Below are positions 43,103-52,158 of a stretch of 64,000 nucleotides of DNA, piece by piece (position 1 is the first letter of the stretch; each line of letters opens with the position of its first letter). The translations under genes and the position numbers were made by a program. The stretch is taken from positions 4,278,001 to 4,342,000 of the forward strand of contig NZ_RDTE01000003.1 of NCBI RefSeq assembly GCF_004125265.1, given 5' to 3'. The DNA comes from Streptomyces lydicus. GTDB taxonomy: Bacteria > Actinomycetota > Actinomycetes > Streptomycetales > Streptomycetaceae. The notes under the pieces were generated by a model. That model searched no databases. It had not been told where the DNA came from and saw nothing but the letters and a program-made list of their open reading frames with translations.

Positions 43103-43546
43103 ATGGCAAAGCTTCTGTTCCTGATCCTGGCCGTTGCGCCGCTCTGGGCGCCCTGCGTGTTCGTGATCGCCGCCACGGCGCTCGCCTTACGGGTCCGCCG
43201 ACGACTACCGGGCAGGGGGTGGCACCTGCCGAGTCTCCCGACGTGCGCGCTGGTCGCGGTCATGGCCGGTGCGGCGGCACTCGGCGCCTACGCGTGGGGC
43301 GTGATGTCGGGGTTCTACGTCCTTGACCCGGATCAGATGTGTGCGGCGCTGGGAGTACGGGGCGATCGCATCGTGACGCGGGAGACGCTGCCGGTCAGTG
43401 CGCAGTGCGTCACGTCCGACGGCGTGGGAACCGAGCTGGTACCGGGCTGGGTGAATCCCGTGATCTTCCTGGGGCTGGCGCTGTTCGTGTTCGGCTTCGT
43501 GATGGGAATCCTCGCCGGTGTGCGCCGGCGCCGCGGCCTGCGGTGA
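43103..43546 (+). CDS. membrane protein (function unknown)
   Basis: 147 residues with helices at about 4-28 (LLFLILAVAPLWAPCVFVIA), 48-69 and 118-138 (NPVIFLGLALFVFGFVMGIL), and an extracytoplasmic loop with two cysteines (QMCAALGVRG, SAQCVTSDG). The tail VRRRRGLR is cytoplasmic. The family is not recognised. GGCAGG just upstream of the ATG is a modest ribosome-binding site. Its flank 43547-43625 is a GCCCGCCGTACCC-type repeat and it converges on a TetR gene. Confidence 0.6.
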   Translation: MAKLLFLILAVAPLWAPCVFVIAATALALRVRRRLPGRGWHLPSLPTCALVAVMAGAAALGAYAWGVMSGFYVLDPDQMCAALGVRGDRIVTRETLPVSAQCVTSDGVGTELVPGWVNPVIFLGLALFVFGFVMGILAGVRRRRGLR

Positions 43547-43683
43547 AGCAACCCGCAGCGCCCGCAGCGCCCGCCGTACCCGCCGCGCCCGCCGTACCCG
43601 CCGTGCCCGCCGCGTCCTCAAGGGACACGGGATCCGCGAGGCACCTCCTTGCGCCGGCACCCCACGCGTCAGGCGAAGGCCCC

Positions 43684-44448
43684 CTACGGCCGGTCCCGCA
43701 TCGCCTCGATCCCCGCGATCTGGAGGTCGAGGGCGAAGGCGAAGTCCCGGTTCAGCAAGTCCACGGCGCTGTGGCCCCGGCGGAGGTGGTCGGCCCGGGT
43801 GGAGGGTTCCAGCAGCCCGGCGAACTCCGGCCGGTCGGTGAGCGCGGCGACGACCTGTTCGAAGTAGTCGTCGAGGCTCATGCCCACGGCCCGGCAGCGG
43901 GCCTCGTGCGTGGCCCGGATCGTCGAGAAGCCGTAGACGAAGTGGAAGAGGGAGGCCAGCGCGCCGGACATGCGGTCCGCGGCCAGGCCGCTGCGGCGCA
44001 TCGCCCGCTGGGTGGCGTGGGCGAAGGCCGTCGCATGCGGGCCGATGTTGAGGAACTCGCCCAGCAGCCGGGCCGCCCAGGGGTGGCCCAGCAGCATGTC
44101 GCGGTAGCCGACGGCGAGCGTGCGCAACTCGTCGCGCCAGTCGGCACCGGAGTCCGACGGGTCGGGCAGGGTCATCTCGCCGACCACCGCATCGAGGGCC
44201 AACTCCAGCAGGTCGTCCTTGGTGTCGACGTACCAATAGACGGACATCGCGGTGACGCCGAGCTCGGCGGCGAGCCTGCGCATCGAGAACTTCGACAGGC
44301 CCTCGGCGTCCAGCAGCCGGACCGTCGCCCCGACGATCTTGTCGAGGTCGAGTGCGGCCGGCTGCTCCGCCTTCCGTTTGAGCGGGGGCCGTTCGGCCAG
44401 CCAGACGCTGTTCGGCCGCTTTCCGGTGCGGTCGTCCGTCGCTGCCAT
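43684..44448 (-). CDS. TetR family regulator (TetR_C-type)
   Basis: 254 residues. The helix-turn-helix FSMRRLAAELGVTAMSVYWY with VDTKDDLLELALDAVVGEMT and a TetR_C-like C-terminal domain (GYRDMLLGHPWAARLLGEFL) match tetracycline-repressor-like proteins. A 45-residue basic N-terminus precedes the HTH. GGGAGGGG ten bases before ATG 44448 fixes the start. It follows the DHA2 MFS gene on the same strand after 255 bases of GTC-rich repeats and likely represses that transporter through sites at 46332-46365. Confidence 0.86.
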   Translation of the reverse strand: MAATDDRTGKRPNSVWLAERPPLKRKAEQPAALDLDKIVGATVRLLDAEGLSKFSMRRLAAELGVTAMSVYWYVDTKDDLLELALDAVVGEMTLPDPSDSGADWRDELRTLAVGYRDMLLGHPWAARLLGEFLNIGPHATAFAHATQRAMRRSGLAADRMSGALASLFHFVYGFSTIRATHEARCRAVGMSLDDYFEQVVAALTDRPEFAGLLEPSTRADHLRRGHSAVDLLNRDFAFALDLQIAGIEAMRDRP

Positions 44449-44496
44449 GGCGCCCCTCCCTGTCCCGAGCGTCTTCGACGTCGTGGGTGCCGTCGT

Positions 44497-44640
44497 CGCG
44501 GTCGGCTTCGGTGTCGTCATGCGATGACGCCCTGCGGTGACGTCGTCGGCGTTGTCATCGGTGTCGTGGGTGTTGTTGATGTCGTGGGTGTTGGTGATGT
44601 CGTCGGTGGTGGTGATGTCGTCGGTGTCGTCGGCGGTGAC
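44497..44640. repeat. GTC-rich low-complexity repeat region
   Basis: Degenerate 15-18-base repeats of GATGTCGTGGGTGTTG-type sequence fill the gap between the MFS and TetR genes. No gene is seen in 44449-44703. Confidence 0.75.
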
Positions 44641-44703
44641 GGCACGTATGGAGGCATACGTGCCGCCGGTACGCGCCGTTCACGCGCACTTGCCGAGCCG
44701 ATG

Positions 44704-46302
44704 CTATTCCGCCGCGGCGGTGGCCGGTCCCGCACCGGGAAACGTGGCGGCCTGCTCCGCGTCCCCGCCGGCACGCTCCGCCCGGCGCAGCAGGACCGCG
44801 GCGAGCAGTCCGCCGAGGAACACCGCGGCCGCGCCGACCAGCTGGCTGGTGCCGATGCCGGCCGCGAAGGCGTCGTGCACGGCGGCCCGTTCGGCACCCG
44901 TACGGGTCCGGGCGAGCGCCGCGGTCAGCGATCCGGCGCCCGCCGCGGCCGCCGGAAGCAGCGCCGCGAAACGGGAGTTGAGGACCGCGCCGAGGACGGC
45001 GACGCCGAGGCCCTGGCCGAATTCCATCAGGGTGCCGTTGACGCCGGCCCCCACGCCCGCCTTGGCCGGCGGGATCGCGGACATGATGGCGTTGGCCATC
45101 GTCGGCATGGCGAACGCGATACCGACCCCCATCACGACCAGGCCGCACAGCATGCCGCCGTAGCCCGCGCCGCCGGACAGCGAGATGGCGGCGAGGCCGG
45201 CCGCGAGCAGCGACATCCCCGAAACGATCATTCCGGGGGTGCCGAGCCGGGGCATCAGACGGGCGCTCGGACCGGTGAAGTTGACCAGGATGACGGTGAC
45301 GGCGAGCGGCGCCATCCGCAGTCCGGCATCCAACGGTCCGTAACTGAGCACCAGTTGGAGATGCTGGGTGAGCAGGAACATCGAGCCGCCCATCCCGAAG
45401 GCGACGAGGATGCCGCCCGAGACGGCGCCGATGAACCGGCGGTTGCGGAAGAAGTGCATGTCCAGCATCGGGTGCGGGACGCGCAGCTCCCACAGCGCGA
45501 AGACGGCGAGCCCGGCGATCCCGACGGCCGCGGAGAGCAGCACCCGGCCGGACAGCCAGCCGTGGCTCGGTCCGGAGATGATCGCGAAGACCACCCCGAC
45601 CATGCCGATCATGGACAGCAGGGCACCCGGCAGGTCGAGCGGGGTCCGCCCGGCCGAGGGCGCACCGGCCGCGGAGAGGGTGCCGCCGCGGCTGCTCGAT
45701 TCGGGGACGAGGACGGCGACGGCCGCCAGCGCGAGCACCGCGACGGGCAGATTGACCAGGAACAGCGAGCCCCACCAGAAGTGGTCGAGCAGTGAACCGC
45801 CAATCAGCGGGCCGGCGGCGAAGCCTAGGGAGTTGACCGAGCTCCAGATGCCGATGGCCCGGGGGCGCTCCTCGTCGTCGAAGATCTGCATGACGACGGC
45901 GAGGGTGGTGGTCACCAGCAGGGCCCCGCCGATACCCATACCGGCGCGTGCGGCGATGAGTTCGCCGGGTGATGCGGCGAGGGCGGCGCCGAGCGAGGCG
46001 GCCCCGAACAGCGCCAGGCCGACGAGGAGCATCTTCTTGCGGCCGTATCGGTCGGCGGAGTTGCCCGCGGTGAGCAGCAGACCGGACTGGACCAGCGAAT
46101 AAGCGTTGATCATCCACTGGACGTCGGCGGTGGTCGCGCCCAGCTCCTCGGTGAGGGAGGGGATCGCGACGTTCAGGACGGTGTTGTCGAGGACGACCGT
46201 CAGCTGGGCGAGGCAGATGACGGCGAGGATCAGCCAGCGGGCGGTGGGACGGCCCGGTGGCTCAAGGGAGGCGGTGGTGGCGTCGGAGGCCACGGAGGAC
46301 AT
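44704..46302 (-). CDS. MFS drug transporter, DHA2 family
   Basis: 532 residues, ~14 helices. QLTVVLDNTVLNVAIPSLTE is the motif-D region, GNSADRYGRKKMLLVGLALF motif A, and FAAGPLIGGSLLDHF motif C of proton-coupled drug antiporters. CAGGGAG five bases upstream supports the start. On this strand a TATAAC hexamer (46358-46353) within a repeated operator-like site may be its -10 box. The downstream TetR gene is the likely repressor. Confidence 0.92.
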   Translation of the reverse strand: MSSVASDATTASLEPPGRPTARWLILAVICLAQLTVVLDNTVLNVAIPSLTEELGATTADVQWMINAYSLVQSGLLLTAGNSADRYGRKKMLLVGLALFGAASLGAALAASPGELIAARAGMGIGGALLVTTTLAVVMQIFDDEERPRAIGIWSSVNSLGFAAGPLIGGSLLDHFWWGSLFLVNLPVAVLALAAVAVLVPESSSRGGTLSAAGAPSAGRTPLDLPGALLSMIGMVGVVFAIISGPSHGWLSGRVLLSAAVGIAGLAVFALWELRVPHPMLDMHFFRNRRFIGAVSGGILVAFGMGGSMFLLTQHLQLVLSYGPLDAGLRMAPLAVTVILVNFTGPSARLMPRLGTPGMIVSGMSLLAAGLAAISLSGGAGYGGMLCGLVVMGVGIAFAMPTMANAIMSAIPPAKAGVGAGVNGTLMEFGQGLGVAVLGAVLNSRFAALLPAAAAGAGSLTAALARTRTGAERAAVHDAFAAGIGTSQLVGAAAVFLGGLLAAVLLRRAERAGGDAEQAATFPGAGPATAAAE

Positions 46303-46331
46303 ACGGGCTCCCTGTGCGGCGCGAACGGAGA

Positions 46332-46365
46332 CTTACACCGTACAGGGAGGGTTATACGCCGTACA
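46332..46365. promoter_or_regulatory. two TetR operator-like half-palindromes
   Basis: CTTACACCGTACA (46332-46344) and TATACGCCGTACA (46353-46365) are related 13-mers, each a loose inverted repeat around a 3-base centre, spaced 21 bases apart. They overlap the likely promoter of the reverse MFS gene. Confidence 0.55.
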
Positions 46366-46504
46366 TTTGTTTTCGGCCGCGCGGGGCGGGAGGGGGAGCG
46401 GGCCGGGCTCGCGGCTACGCCCCCGCCCCCCGGCCCACGCCCCCGACGCCCTTACGGGTCGCGGGTCACCCTTACGGGGCGCCCCCGAGGGACACCCCTG
46501 CGGG

Positions 46505-48916
46505 TTACGCCTTGCGGGTCAGGTCGTAGAAGGTGGCGCTGCCCACGGTGACCTTCTTGAAGGTCTTCTCCACCCAGGAAGTGATCTTCGACGAGCCACC
46601 CCGGCCGCCACCGGGGCCGCCCATGCCGCCGCCGGGGCCACCCTTGCCGCCACCGAAACGGCCCGGACCGCCACCGTGGCCGCCGCGGCCGCCCTCCCCG
46701 CCCGCGATGAAGTAGTGGATCTTCCCCGCCGCCACCTCCTTCTTGAACTGGTCGAGAGTGGGCGAAGGGTCGCTCCCGTTGAAGCCGCCGATGGCCATCA
46801 CCGGCTTCTCGGTGGCGAGTTGATAGCTCGCGGCGTTCTGCGAACCGATCGCCGCGGCGGCCCAGGTGTAGTGGCCGGCGTCCTTCTCCACCAGCGCCTT
46901 GGCCTTGGCACTCACCTTGCTGCCGTTGAGCAGACCCCCCATGCCGCCCACACCGCCCATCCGCCCGGCACCCCGCTCACCGAAGCCGCCAGGTCCGCCC
47001 GGCCCGCCCTGACCGCCGGGGAAGCCCTGCCGACTGCCCTGCATACGACCACCGGCGCCCTGCCCCGGGAACCCGCCCTGACCGGTGCCCTGATGTTTGC
47101 CTCGGGCTCCCCCCGTGCCCGGACCCATGCCCGGACCCATGCCCTGCCCCATGGCCTTGCCCTGGCCACCCGGCATGGCTCCGTTGATGCCACGCCACAT
47201 ACCGCGCCGCCCGCCACCGGGGAATCGGCCGCCGGGGCCGCCCATGCCGCCGCGCACCGCGGGGCCCGCGGTGATGATCGACCCGCCCTTGGGCGTGTTG
47301 ACCGTCTGGAGCGTGTACGCGACCGGACCGGCCAGCGCCGTCGCCACCCCGAGCCCGCCCGCCAGCACCGCGAGGCGCCGGCCCGTCCGCCGCGGCGCCC
47401 GCTCCGGCGCTCCGTGGCTCCCCGGCTCTCCGTCCCGCGACGGCTCGCCGTCCCCCACAGGGGATCCGTCCCCCGCCGGCTCTCCACCCCGCGCCGACGC
47501 CCCGGCCCATACCGGCACCAGCAGCCCCAGCACCGACAGCGCCCCAAGGGCCAGCACCGTCCAGCGCAGCCACGGCAGCCAGCCCGGCGAGCGGTCCAGC
47601 AGCACATACGACCATCCGGCGGTCACCGCGACCGTCCCGGCCAGTACGAGCGCGGCGCTCCGCCCGCCGCGCCGCCACCACAGTGTCGCCCCCATCCCGA
47701 CCAGCGCCGCGATGTACGGGGCCAGCGCGATGTTGTAGTACTGATGGAAAATCCCGGACATGAAGCTGAAGATCGCGAAGGTCATCAGCAGCGCGCCGCC
47801 CCACACCAGGAACTCCGCCCGCTGACCGGCCTGTTCGGCATCGGTCGCGCGCCGGGCCCGCCACAGCACCCACACGCTCGCCACCAGCAGGATCAGCGCG
47901 GCCGGCAGCAGCCACGAGATCTGCCCGCCCATGTCGGACGAGAACAGCCGGGTGATCCCGGTCTGGCCCCAGCCGCCACCGCCGTGACCGCCGCGGCCGC
48001 CACCGCCGACGCTGCCGGTCTCATTGCCGCTGATCCGCCCGAAGCCGTTGTAGCCGAAGGTCAGTTCCAGGAAGCTGTTGTGCTGCGAGCCGCCGATGTA
48101 CGGGCGCGAGGACGCCGGCCACAGCTCGACGATCGCCACCCACCAGCCACCGGACACCACGATCGCCGCCCCGGCGAGCACCAGCTGCCCCAGCCGGCGG
48201 CGCAGCGCGACCGGCGCACAGCAGGCGTAGACGACGGCGAGAGCCGGCAGGATCAGCCACGCCTGCAGCGTCTTGGTGAGAAACCCCAGACCGAAGCAGA
48301 CTCCGGCCAGCACCAGCCACTTCGTACGGCCGTCCTCGAGCGCCCGCAGGACGGCAGCGATCGCACAGACCATCAGCAGGCACAGCAGCGCATCGGGGTT
48401 GTTGAACCGGAACATCAGCGCCGCGACCGGCGTCACGGCCAGCGCCCCGCCGGCGAGCAGCCCCGCCCCGGCACCGAACCGGCGCCGTACGGCCGCGTAC
48501 AGCACCCCGACCGTCGCCACACCCATCAGCGCCTCGGGCACCAGGATCGCCCACGAGCTGAGCCCGAAGAGGCGTACGGACAGCGCCATCGGCCACAGTG
48601 CGGCCGGCGGCTTGTCGACGGTGATGGAGTTCGCCGCGTCCGAGGAGCCGAAGAAGAACGCCTTCCAGCTCTCGCTGCCGGCCTGTACGGCGGCCGAGTA
48701 GAACTGGTTGGCGTAACCGGAGGCGGACAGGCTCCAGAGGTAGAGCACCGCCGTGACCAGCAACAACGCCAGCAGCGCGGGCCGCGCCCAGCGCGCGGAG
48801 GCGGCCGGGTCCGGCGCCGCGGGGGAAGCGGCGGCCGGGCCCGGCGGCCCTCCCTGCGGCATGGACGGGGGCCGGTACGACGGCTGGGCCGGCGTAGCGG
48901 GCGGGTGCGGGGTCAT
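46505..48916 (-). CDS. ArnT-like (GT39/PMT-type) membrane glycosyltransferase
   Basis: 803 residues. A Pro-rich head precedes ~11 transmembrane helices. The catalytic-type loop is ITVDKPPAALWPMALSVRLF with D101, as in ArnT/PMT enzymes using lipid-linked sugars. Between helices a Gly-rich loop (GSVGGGGRGGHGGGGWGQTG) is inserted. The C-terminal third contains ~120 residues of Gly/Met/Gln-rich sequence (GQGMGPGMGPGTGGARGKHQ), then a folded part HYTWAAAAIGSQNAASYQLA. Its start overlaps the stop of the GT2 gene. It would add a sugar to a lipid or wall polymer outside the membrane. Confidence 0.88.
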   Translation of the reverse strand: MTPHPPATPAQPSYRPPSMPQGGPPGPAAASPAAPDPAASARWARPALLALLLVTAVLYLWSLSASGYANQFYSAAVQAGSESWKAFFFGSSDAANSITVDKPPAALWPMALSVRLFGLSSWAILVPEALMGVATVGVLYAAVRRRFGAGAGLLAGGALAVTPVAALMFRFNNPDALLCLLMVCAIAAVLRALEDGRTKWLVLAGVCFGLGFLTKTLQAWLILPALAVVYACCAPVALRRRLGQLVLAGAAIVVSGGWWVAIVELWPASSRPYIGGSQHNSFLELTFGYNGFGRISGNETGSVGGGGRGGHGGGGWGQTGITRLFSSDMGGQISWLLPAALILLVASVWVLWRARRATDAEQAGQRAEFLVWGGALLMTFAIFSFMSGIFHQYYNIALAPYIAALVGMGATLWWRRGGRSAALVLAGTVAVTAGWSYVLLDRSPGWLPWLRWTVLALGALSVLGLLVPVWAGASARGGEPAGDGSPVGDGEPSRDGEPGSHGAPERAPRRTGRRLAVLAGGLGVATALAGPVAYTLQTVNTPKGGSIITAGPAVRGGMGGPGGRFPGGGRRGMWRGINGAMPGGQGKAMGQGMGPGMGPGTGGARGKHQGTGQGGFPGQGAGGRMQGSRQGFPGGQGGPGGPGGFGERGAGRMGGVGGMGGLLNGSKVSAKAKALVEKDAGHYTWAAAAIGSQNAASYQLATEKPVMAIGGFNGSDPSPTLDQFKKEVAAGKIHYFIAGGEGGRGGHGGGPGRFGGGKGGPGGGMGGPGGGRGGSSKITSWVEKTFKKVTVGSATFYDLTRKA

Positions 48917-50244
48917 CGGGTGCTCCTGGTCAGGTTGTGGTGATCGGGCGAATCGTGCGAAGGGTGCGGCTGCGGTCCGCCGGCGTCATCGCGCCGCTCC
49001 CGGTCCGGGAAGACCCAGGCGCGGAAGAGCAGGAACCGCAGGACGGTCGCCGCGAGGTTGGCGGCGACCAGCACCGCGAGTTCGGTGCCGTGCGAGGCGT
49101 CGCCGCCGGCGGCGGCGAGGGCGGCCAGGGACCCGCTGGTCAGCGCCAGCCCGATGGCGAAGACCACCAGTCCCTGCGCCTGGTGCCGCACGGCCCGGTC
49201 CCGGCCGCGCACCCCGAAGGTCAGCCGCCGGTTGGCGGCCGTATTGGCCAGCGCCGACAGCAACAGCGCCACGGCATTGGCGGCTTGCGGCCCCACCCCG
49301 AGCCGGAAGGCCGAGTACAGGCCGAGGTAGAGCAGGGTGCTGAGCCCGCCGACGACACAGAAGCCGACCAGCTGACGGGCCAGGCCGCCGGGCACCCCGG
49401 ACAGCTCACGGTCCCGCGGATCGTCCCCGAACGGCCGGGCGAGCCGGTCCAGCGGCAGCCCGCCGGTCGCCAGCGCCCGCCCCACCCGCCATACGCCCTT
49501 GAGGTCGTCGGCGGCCGTCCGCACCAGCTGCACGGTGCTGTCGGGGTCGTCGACCCAGTCCACCGGCACCTCGTGGATCCGCAGCCCGGCCCGCTCCGCG
49601 AGCACCAGCAGCTCGGTGTCGAAGAACCATCCGGTGTCCTCGACCATCGGCAGCAGCCGCGCGGCGACATCGCCGCGGACGGCCTTGAAACCGCACTGCG
49701 CGTCGGAGAAGCGGGCGGCGAGCGAACCGCGCAGGATGAGGTTGTACATCCGCGAGATGAACTCCCGCTTCGGGCCGCGCACCACCCGCGCGCTGCGGCT
49801 GAGCCGGGAGCCGATCGCCAGATCCGAGTGCCCGGAGATCAGCGGCGCGACCAGTGGCAGCAGCGCGTTGAGGTCCGTGGACAGATCGACGTCCATATAG
49901 GCCAGCACCGGCGCCTCGGACAGCGACCACACGGTGCGCAGCGCCCGCCCACGCCCCTTCTGCTCCAGCCGTACCGCCGTGACCTCGTCGATCGCGTCGT
50001 CGAGCAGGGCGGCGACCTCCGGCGTACGGTCCGTGCTCGCGTTGTCGGCGATGGTGATGCGGAAGCCGTACGGGAAGGTGCGGGCGAGGTGGTCGTGCAG
50101 CCGCCGCACACAGGGCTCCAGATCGCGCTCCTCGTTGTGGACCGGGATCACCACATCGAGGACGGTCGCGATCTGACCGAGCCGCAGATGCTCGCGCGGC
50201 GGGAGGGAACCCAGCGGTGTGCGGGGCGGCTGTGTCGTCGTCAT
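48913..50244 (-). CDS. GT2 glycosyltransferase fused to GtrA domain
   Basis: 443 residues. The N-terminal GT2 catalytic part has VLDVVIPVHNEERDLEPCVR, ITIADNASTDRTPEVAALLD and the D-x-D site AYMDVDLSTDL. Residues ~305-430 are four helices of a GtrA domain (LARQLVGFCVVGGLSTLLYL, ANAVALLLSALANTAANRRL). Such enzymes make polyprenyl-phosphate sugars and flip them for GT39/ArnT-type transferases, matching the overlapping gene downstream. The start at MTTTQPPRTP lies 26 bases after the kinase stop. Confidence 0.88.
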   Translation of the reverse strand: MTTTQPPRTPLGSLPPREHLRLGQIATVLDVVIPVHNEERDLEPCVRRLHDHLARTFPYGFRITIADNASTDRTPEVAALLDDAIDEVTAVRLEQKGRGRALRTVWSLSEAPVLAYMDVDLSTDLNALLPLVAPLISGHSDLAIGSRLSRSARVVRGPKREFISRMYNLILRGSLAARFSDAQCGFKAVRGDVAARLLPMVEDTGWFFDTELLVLAERAGLRIHEVPVDWVDDPDSTVQLVRTAADDLKGVWRVGRALATGGLPLDRLARPFGDDPRDRELSGVPGGLARQLVGFCVVGGLSTLLYLGLYSAFRLGVGPQAANAVALLLSALANTAANRRLTFGVRGRDRAVRHQAQGLVVFAIGLALTSGSLAALAAAGGDASHGTELAVLVAANLAATVLRFLLFRAWVFPDRERRDDAGGPQPHPSHDSPDHHNLTRSTR

Positions 50245-50270
50245 GCCTACGACATTCGCCGCCCGCGCTG

Positions 50271-52154
50271 TCACGGCGGTGTGCTGAGCCTGTGTCCTGG
50301 CTGTGAGGCGGACGGTGTTCCCGGGGCAGTCGGTGCCTCCGAGGCAACGGGCGCCTTCGGGACAGCCGCTTTCGGGAGGTGCACTGTCGGGCGAGGCGCT
50401 GTCGGGCAAGGCGCCTTGGGGAGAGGCGCCTTGGGGGCAACCGCCGCCGTCGGCAGCGTCACGGTGAAGACCGTCCGGCCCGGCACACTGCTCACCCCGA
50501 CCGTGCCTCCGTGCGCGGCAACCACCGCCTGCACGATGGCGAGGCCGAGCCCCGTGCTCCCGGCGGCACGCGACCGCGAGGCATCGCCCCGTGCGAACCG
50601 CTCGAAGACATGCGGGAGGAGCGCGGCCGGAATACCGGGCCCGTCGTCCTGCACCTCCAGCACGACGACGCGAGCGACGAGTTCACGCCGCGCGGCAGGA
50701 CCACCGGCGGTGGCGGGGGCGGCCGCCGCGCGACCGGCAGCGAAGGCCCCGGACCTGTCACCGGCAGCAGCGGGGAGAGCGCCCGTACGACCGGCAGCGT
50801 GCACCCTGGCCGTCACCGTCGTGCCCTCGGGCGTATGCGTACGGGCATTGGCCAGCAGGTTCACCAAGATCTGGTGCAGCCGCCCGCCATCGCCGTGGAC
50901 CAGCGCGGGCTCATCGGGCAGCTCCAGCCGCCACCGGTGACCGGGCCCCGCCACCTGCGCATCGCTGACGGCGTCCACCACCAGCGGGGACAGATCCGTG
51001 GTCGCGTACGACAGCGGGCGCCCGGAATCGAGCCGGGCGAGCAGCAACAGGTCCTCCACCAGCCCCGTCATCCGCTCCGCCTCCGACTCGATCCGCCCCA
51101 GGGCGTGCCGGGTCTCCGGGCCCGGCTGCTCCCTCCCGCGCCGGGTCAGCTCGGCATAGCCGCGGATCGACGCGAGCGGCGTGCGCAGCTCATGGCTGGC
51201 GTCGGCGACGAACTGCCGCACCCGCGTCTCGCTCTCCTGGCGGGCCGCGAGCGCCGAGCCGACATGCCCCAGCATCCGGTTGAGCGCCGCACCGACCTGC
51301 CCCACTTCCGTCCGGCCGTCCGATTCGGAGGCCGGCACCCGGACGTGCAACGCCACCTCGCCCTGGTGCAGGGGGAGTTCGGACACATGGGTGGCGGTGG
51401 CGGCGACCCGGCGCAACGGCCGCAGGGCGATGCCGACCATGGTGGAACCGGCGATACCGGCCGCGATCAGCCCGGCGACCGTCACGCATTCCTCGATGAC
51501 CATCAGTTGGCTGACCGTGTCCTGCACATTGCCGAGCGGCAGACCGAGCGCCAGCGCGCGCGAGCCGTCCCTGGTGGACACCACCCGGTAGTCCCCGAGC
51601 CCGGGCAGCTCGGCGGTGTGCGGCCGGCCGTCCCGCGGCACCACGTTCAGCGCCGCCACCTGCGCGTCCGACAGCGGCGACAGCCGGTCCTCGGGCAGCC
51701 GGTTGGTCGCATTGCTCAGAATGGCACCCTCATCGGCCATGCCGTCGGGGCCGAACCGCGCCCCCACCGTCTTCAGCGGCTGACCACCCATCGCCACAAA
51801 GTCCAGCCCCGGCATACGCCGTGGGTCATGCGGCCGCGGCTCCTTGGCATGGAGGGCGAAAGCCAGCAGCTGCCGGTCCAATTGCCCTTGCAGATAGTCG
51901 TGCAGCGCAATGCTCGTGACCGTGCCGATGACCGCGCCGACGACAGCGATCAGCGCCACCGCCGACACGACGAGACGGGTCCGGAGCGACCAGCGGCGGC
52001 GGGGGGTGGGGATGGGGGCCGGGGTGGGCGGTCTTGCGGGGATGGCTGGGGTTGCCAAGGTGGCCGAGGGGGCCGGGGTAGCCGGGGTGGCCGGGCCGGC
52101 CGGCGCATCCGGACCGGTCGGGCCCGTGACTGCCGGGTTTGGCGTTCTCGGCAC
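50271..52154 (-). CDS. sensor histidine kinase (PhoR-type)
   Basis: 627 residues from GTG. A Pro/Ala-rich head, TM1 at ~57-80 (LVVSAVALIAVVGAVIGTVT), a ~130-residue outer sensor region, TM2 at ~223-243, a HAMP linker, and HisKA with H321 (DASHELRTPLASIRGYAELT). The HATPase part has LLANARTHTPEGTTVTARV, LEVQDDGPGIPAALLPHVFE and GSTGLGLAIVQ. An Ala/Gly-rich ~40-residue insertion sits between the N and G1 boxes, and the last ~60 residues are Pro/Ala-rich repeats (PKAPLPKAPCPTAPRPT). It begins four bases after the response regulator's stop. Confidence 0.9.
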   Translation of the reverse strand: MPRTPNPAVTGPTGPDAPAGPATPATPAPSATLATPAIPARPPTPAPIPTPRRRWSLRTRLVVSAVALIAVVGAVIGTVTSIALHDYLQGQLDRQLLAFALHAKEPRPHDPRRMPGLDFVAMGGQPLKTVGARFGPDGMADEGAILSNATNRLPEDRLSPLSDAQVAALNVVPRDGRPHTAELPGLGDYRVVSTRDGSRALALGLPLGNVQDTVSQLMVIEECVTVAGLIAAGIAGSTMVGIALRPLRRVAATATHVSELPLHQGEVALHVRVPASESDGRTEVGQVGAALNRMLGHVGSALAARQESETRVRQFVADASHELRTPLASIRGYAELTRRGREQPGPETRHALGRIESEAERMTGLVEDLLLLARLDSGRPLSYATTDLSPLVVDAVSDAQVAGPGHRWRLELPDEPALVHGDGGRLHQILVNLLANARTHTPEGTTVTARVHAAGRTGALPAAAGDRSGAFAAGRAAAAPATAGGPAARRELVARVVVLEVQDDGPGIPAALLPHVFERFARGDASRSRAAGSTGLGLAIVQAVVAAHGGTVGVSSVPGRTVFTVTLPTAAVAPKAPLPKAPCPTAPRPTVHLPKAAVPKAPVASEAPTAPGTPSASQPGHRLSTPP

Positions 52155-52158
52155 CGGC

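Noticed and set aside
46106-48943. Forward 945-codon frame opposite the ArnT-like gene
   Set aside because: Low-complexity His/Arg/Pro text. The reverse strand has transmembrane helices and a catalytic loop.
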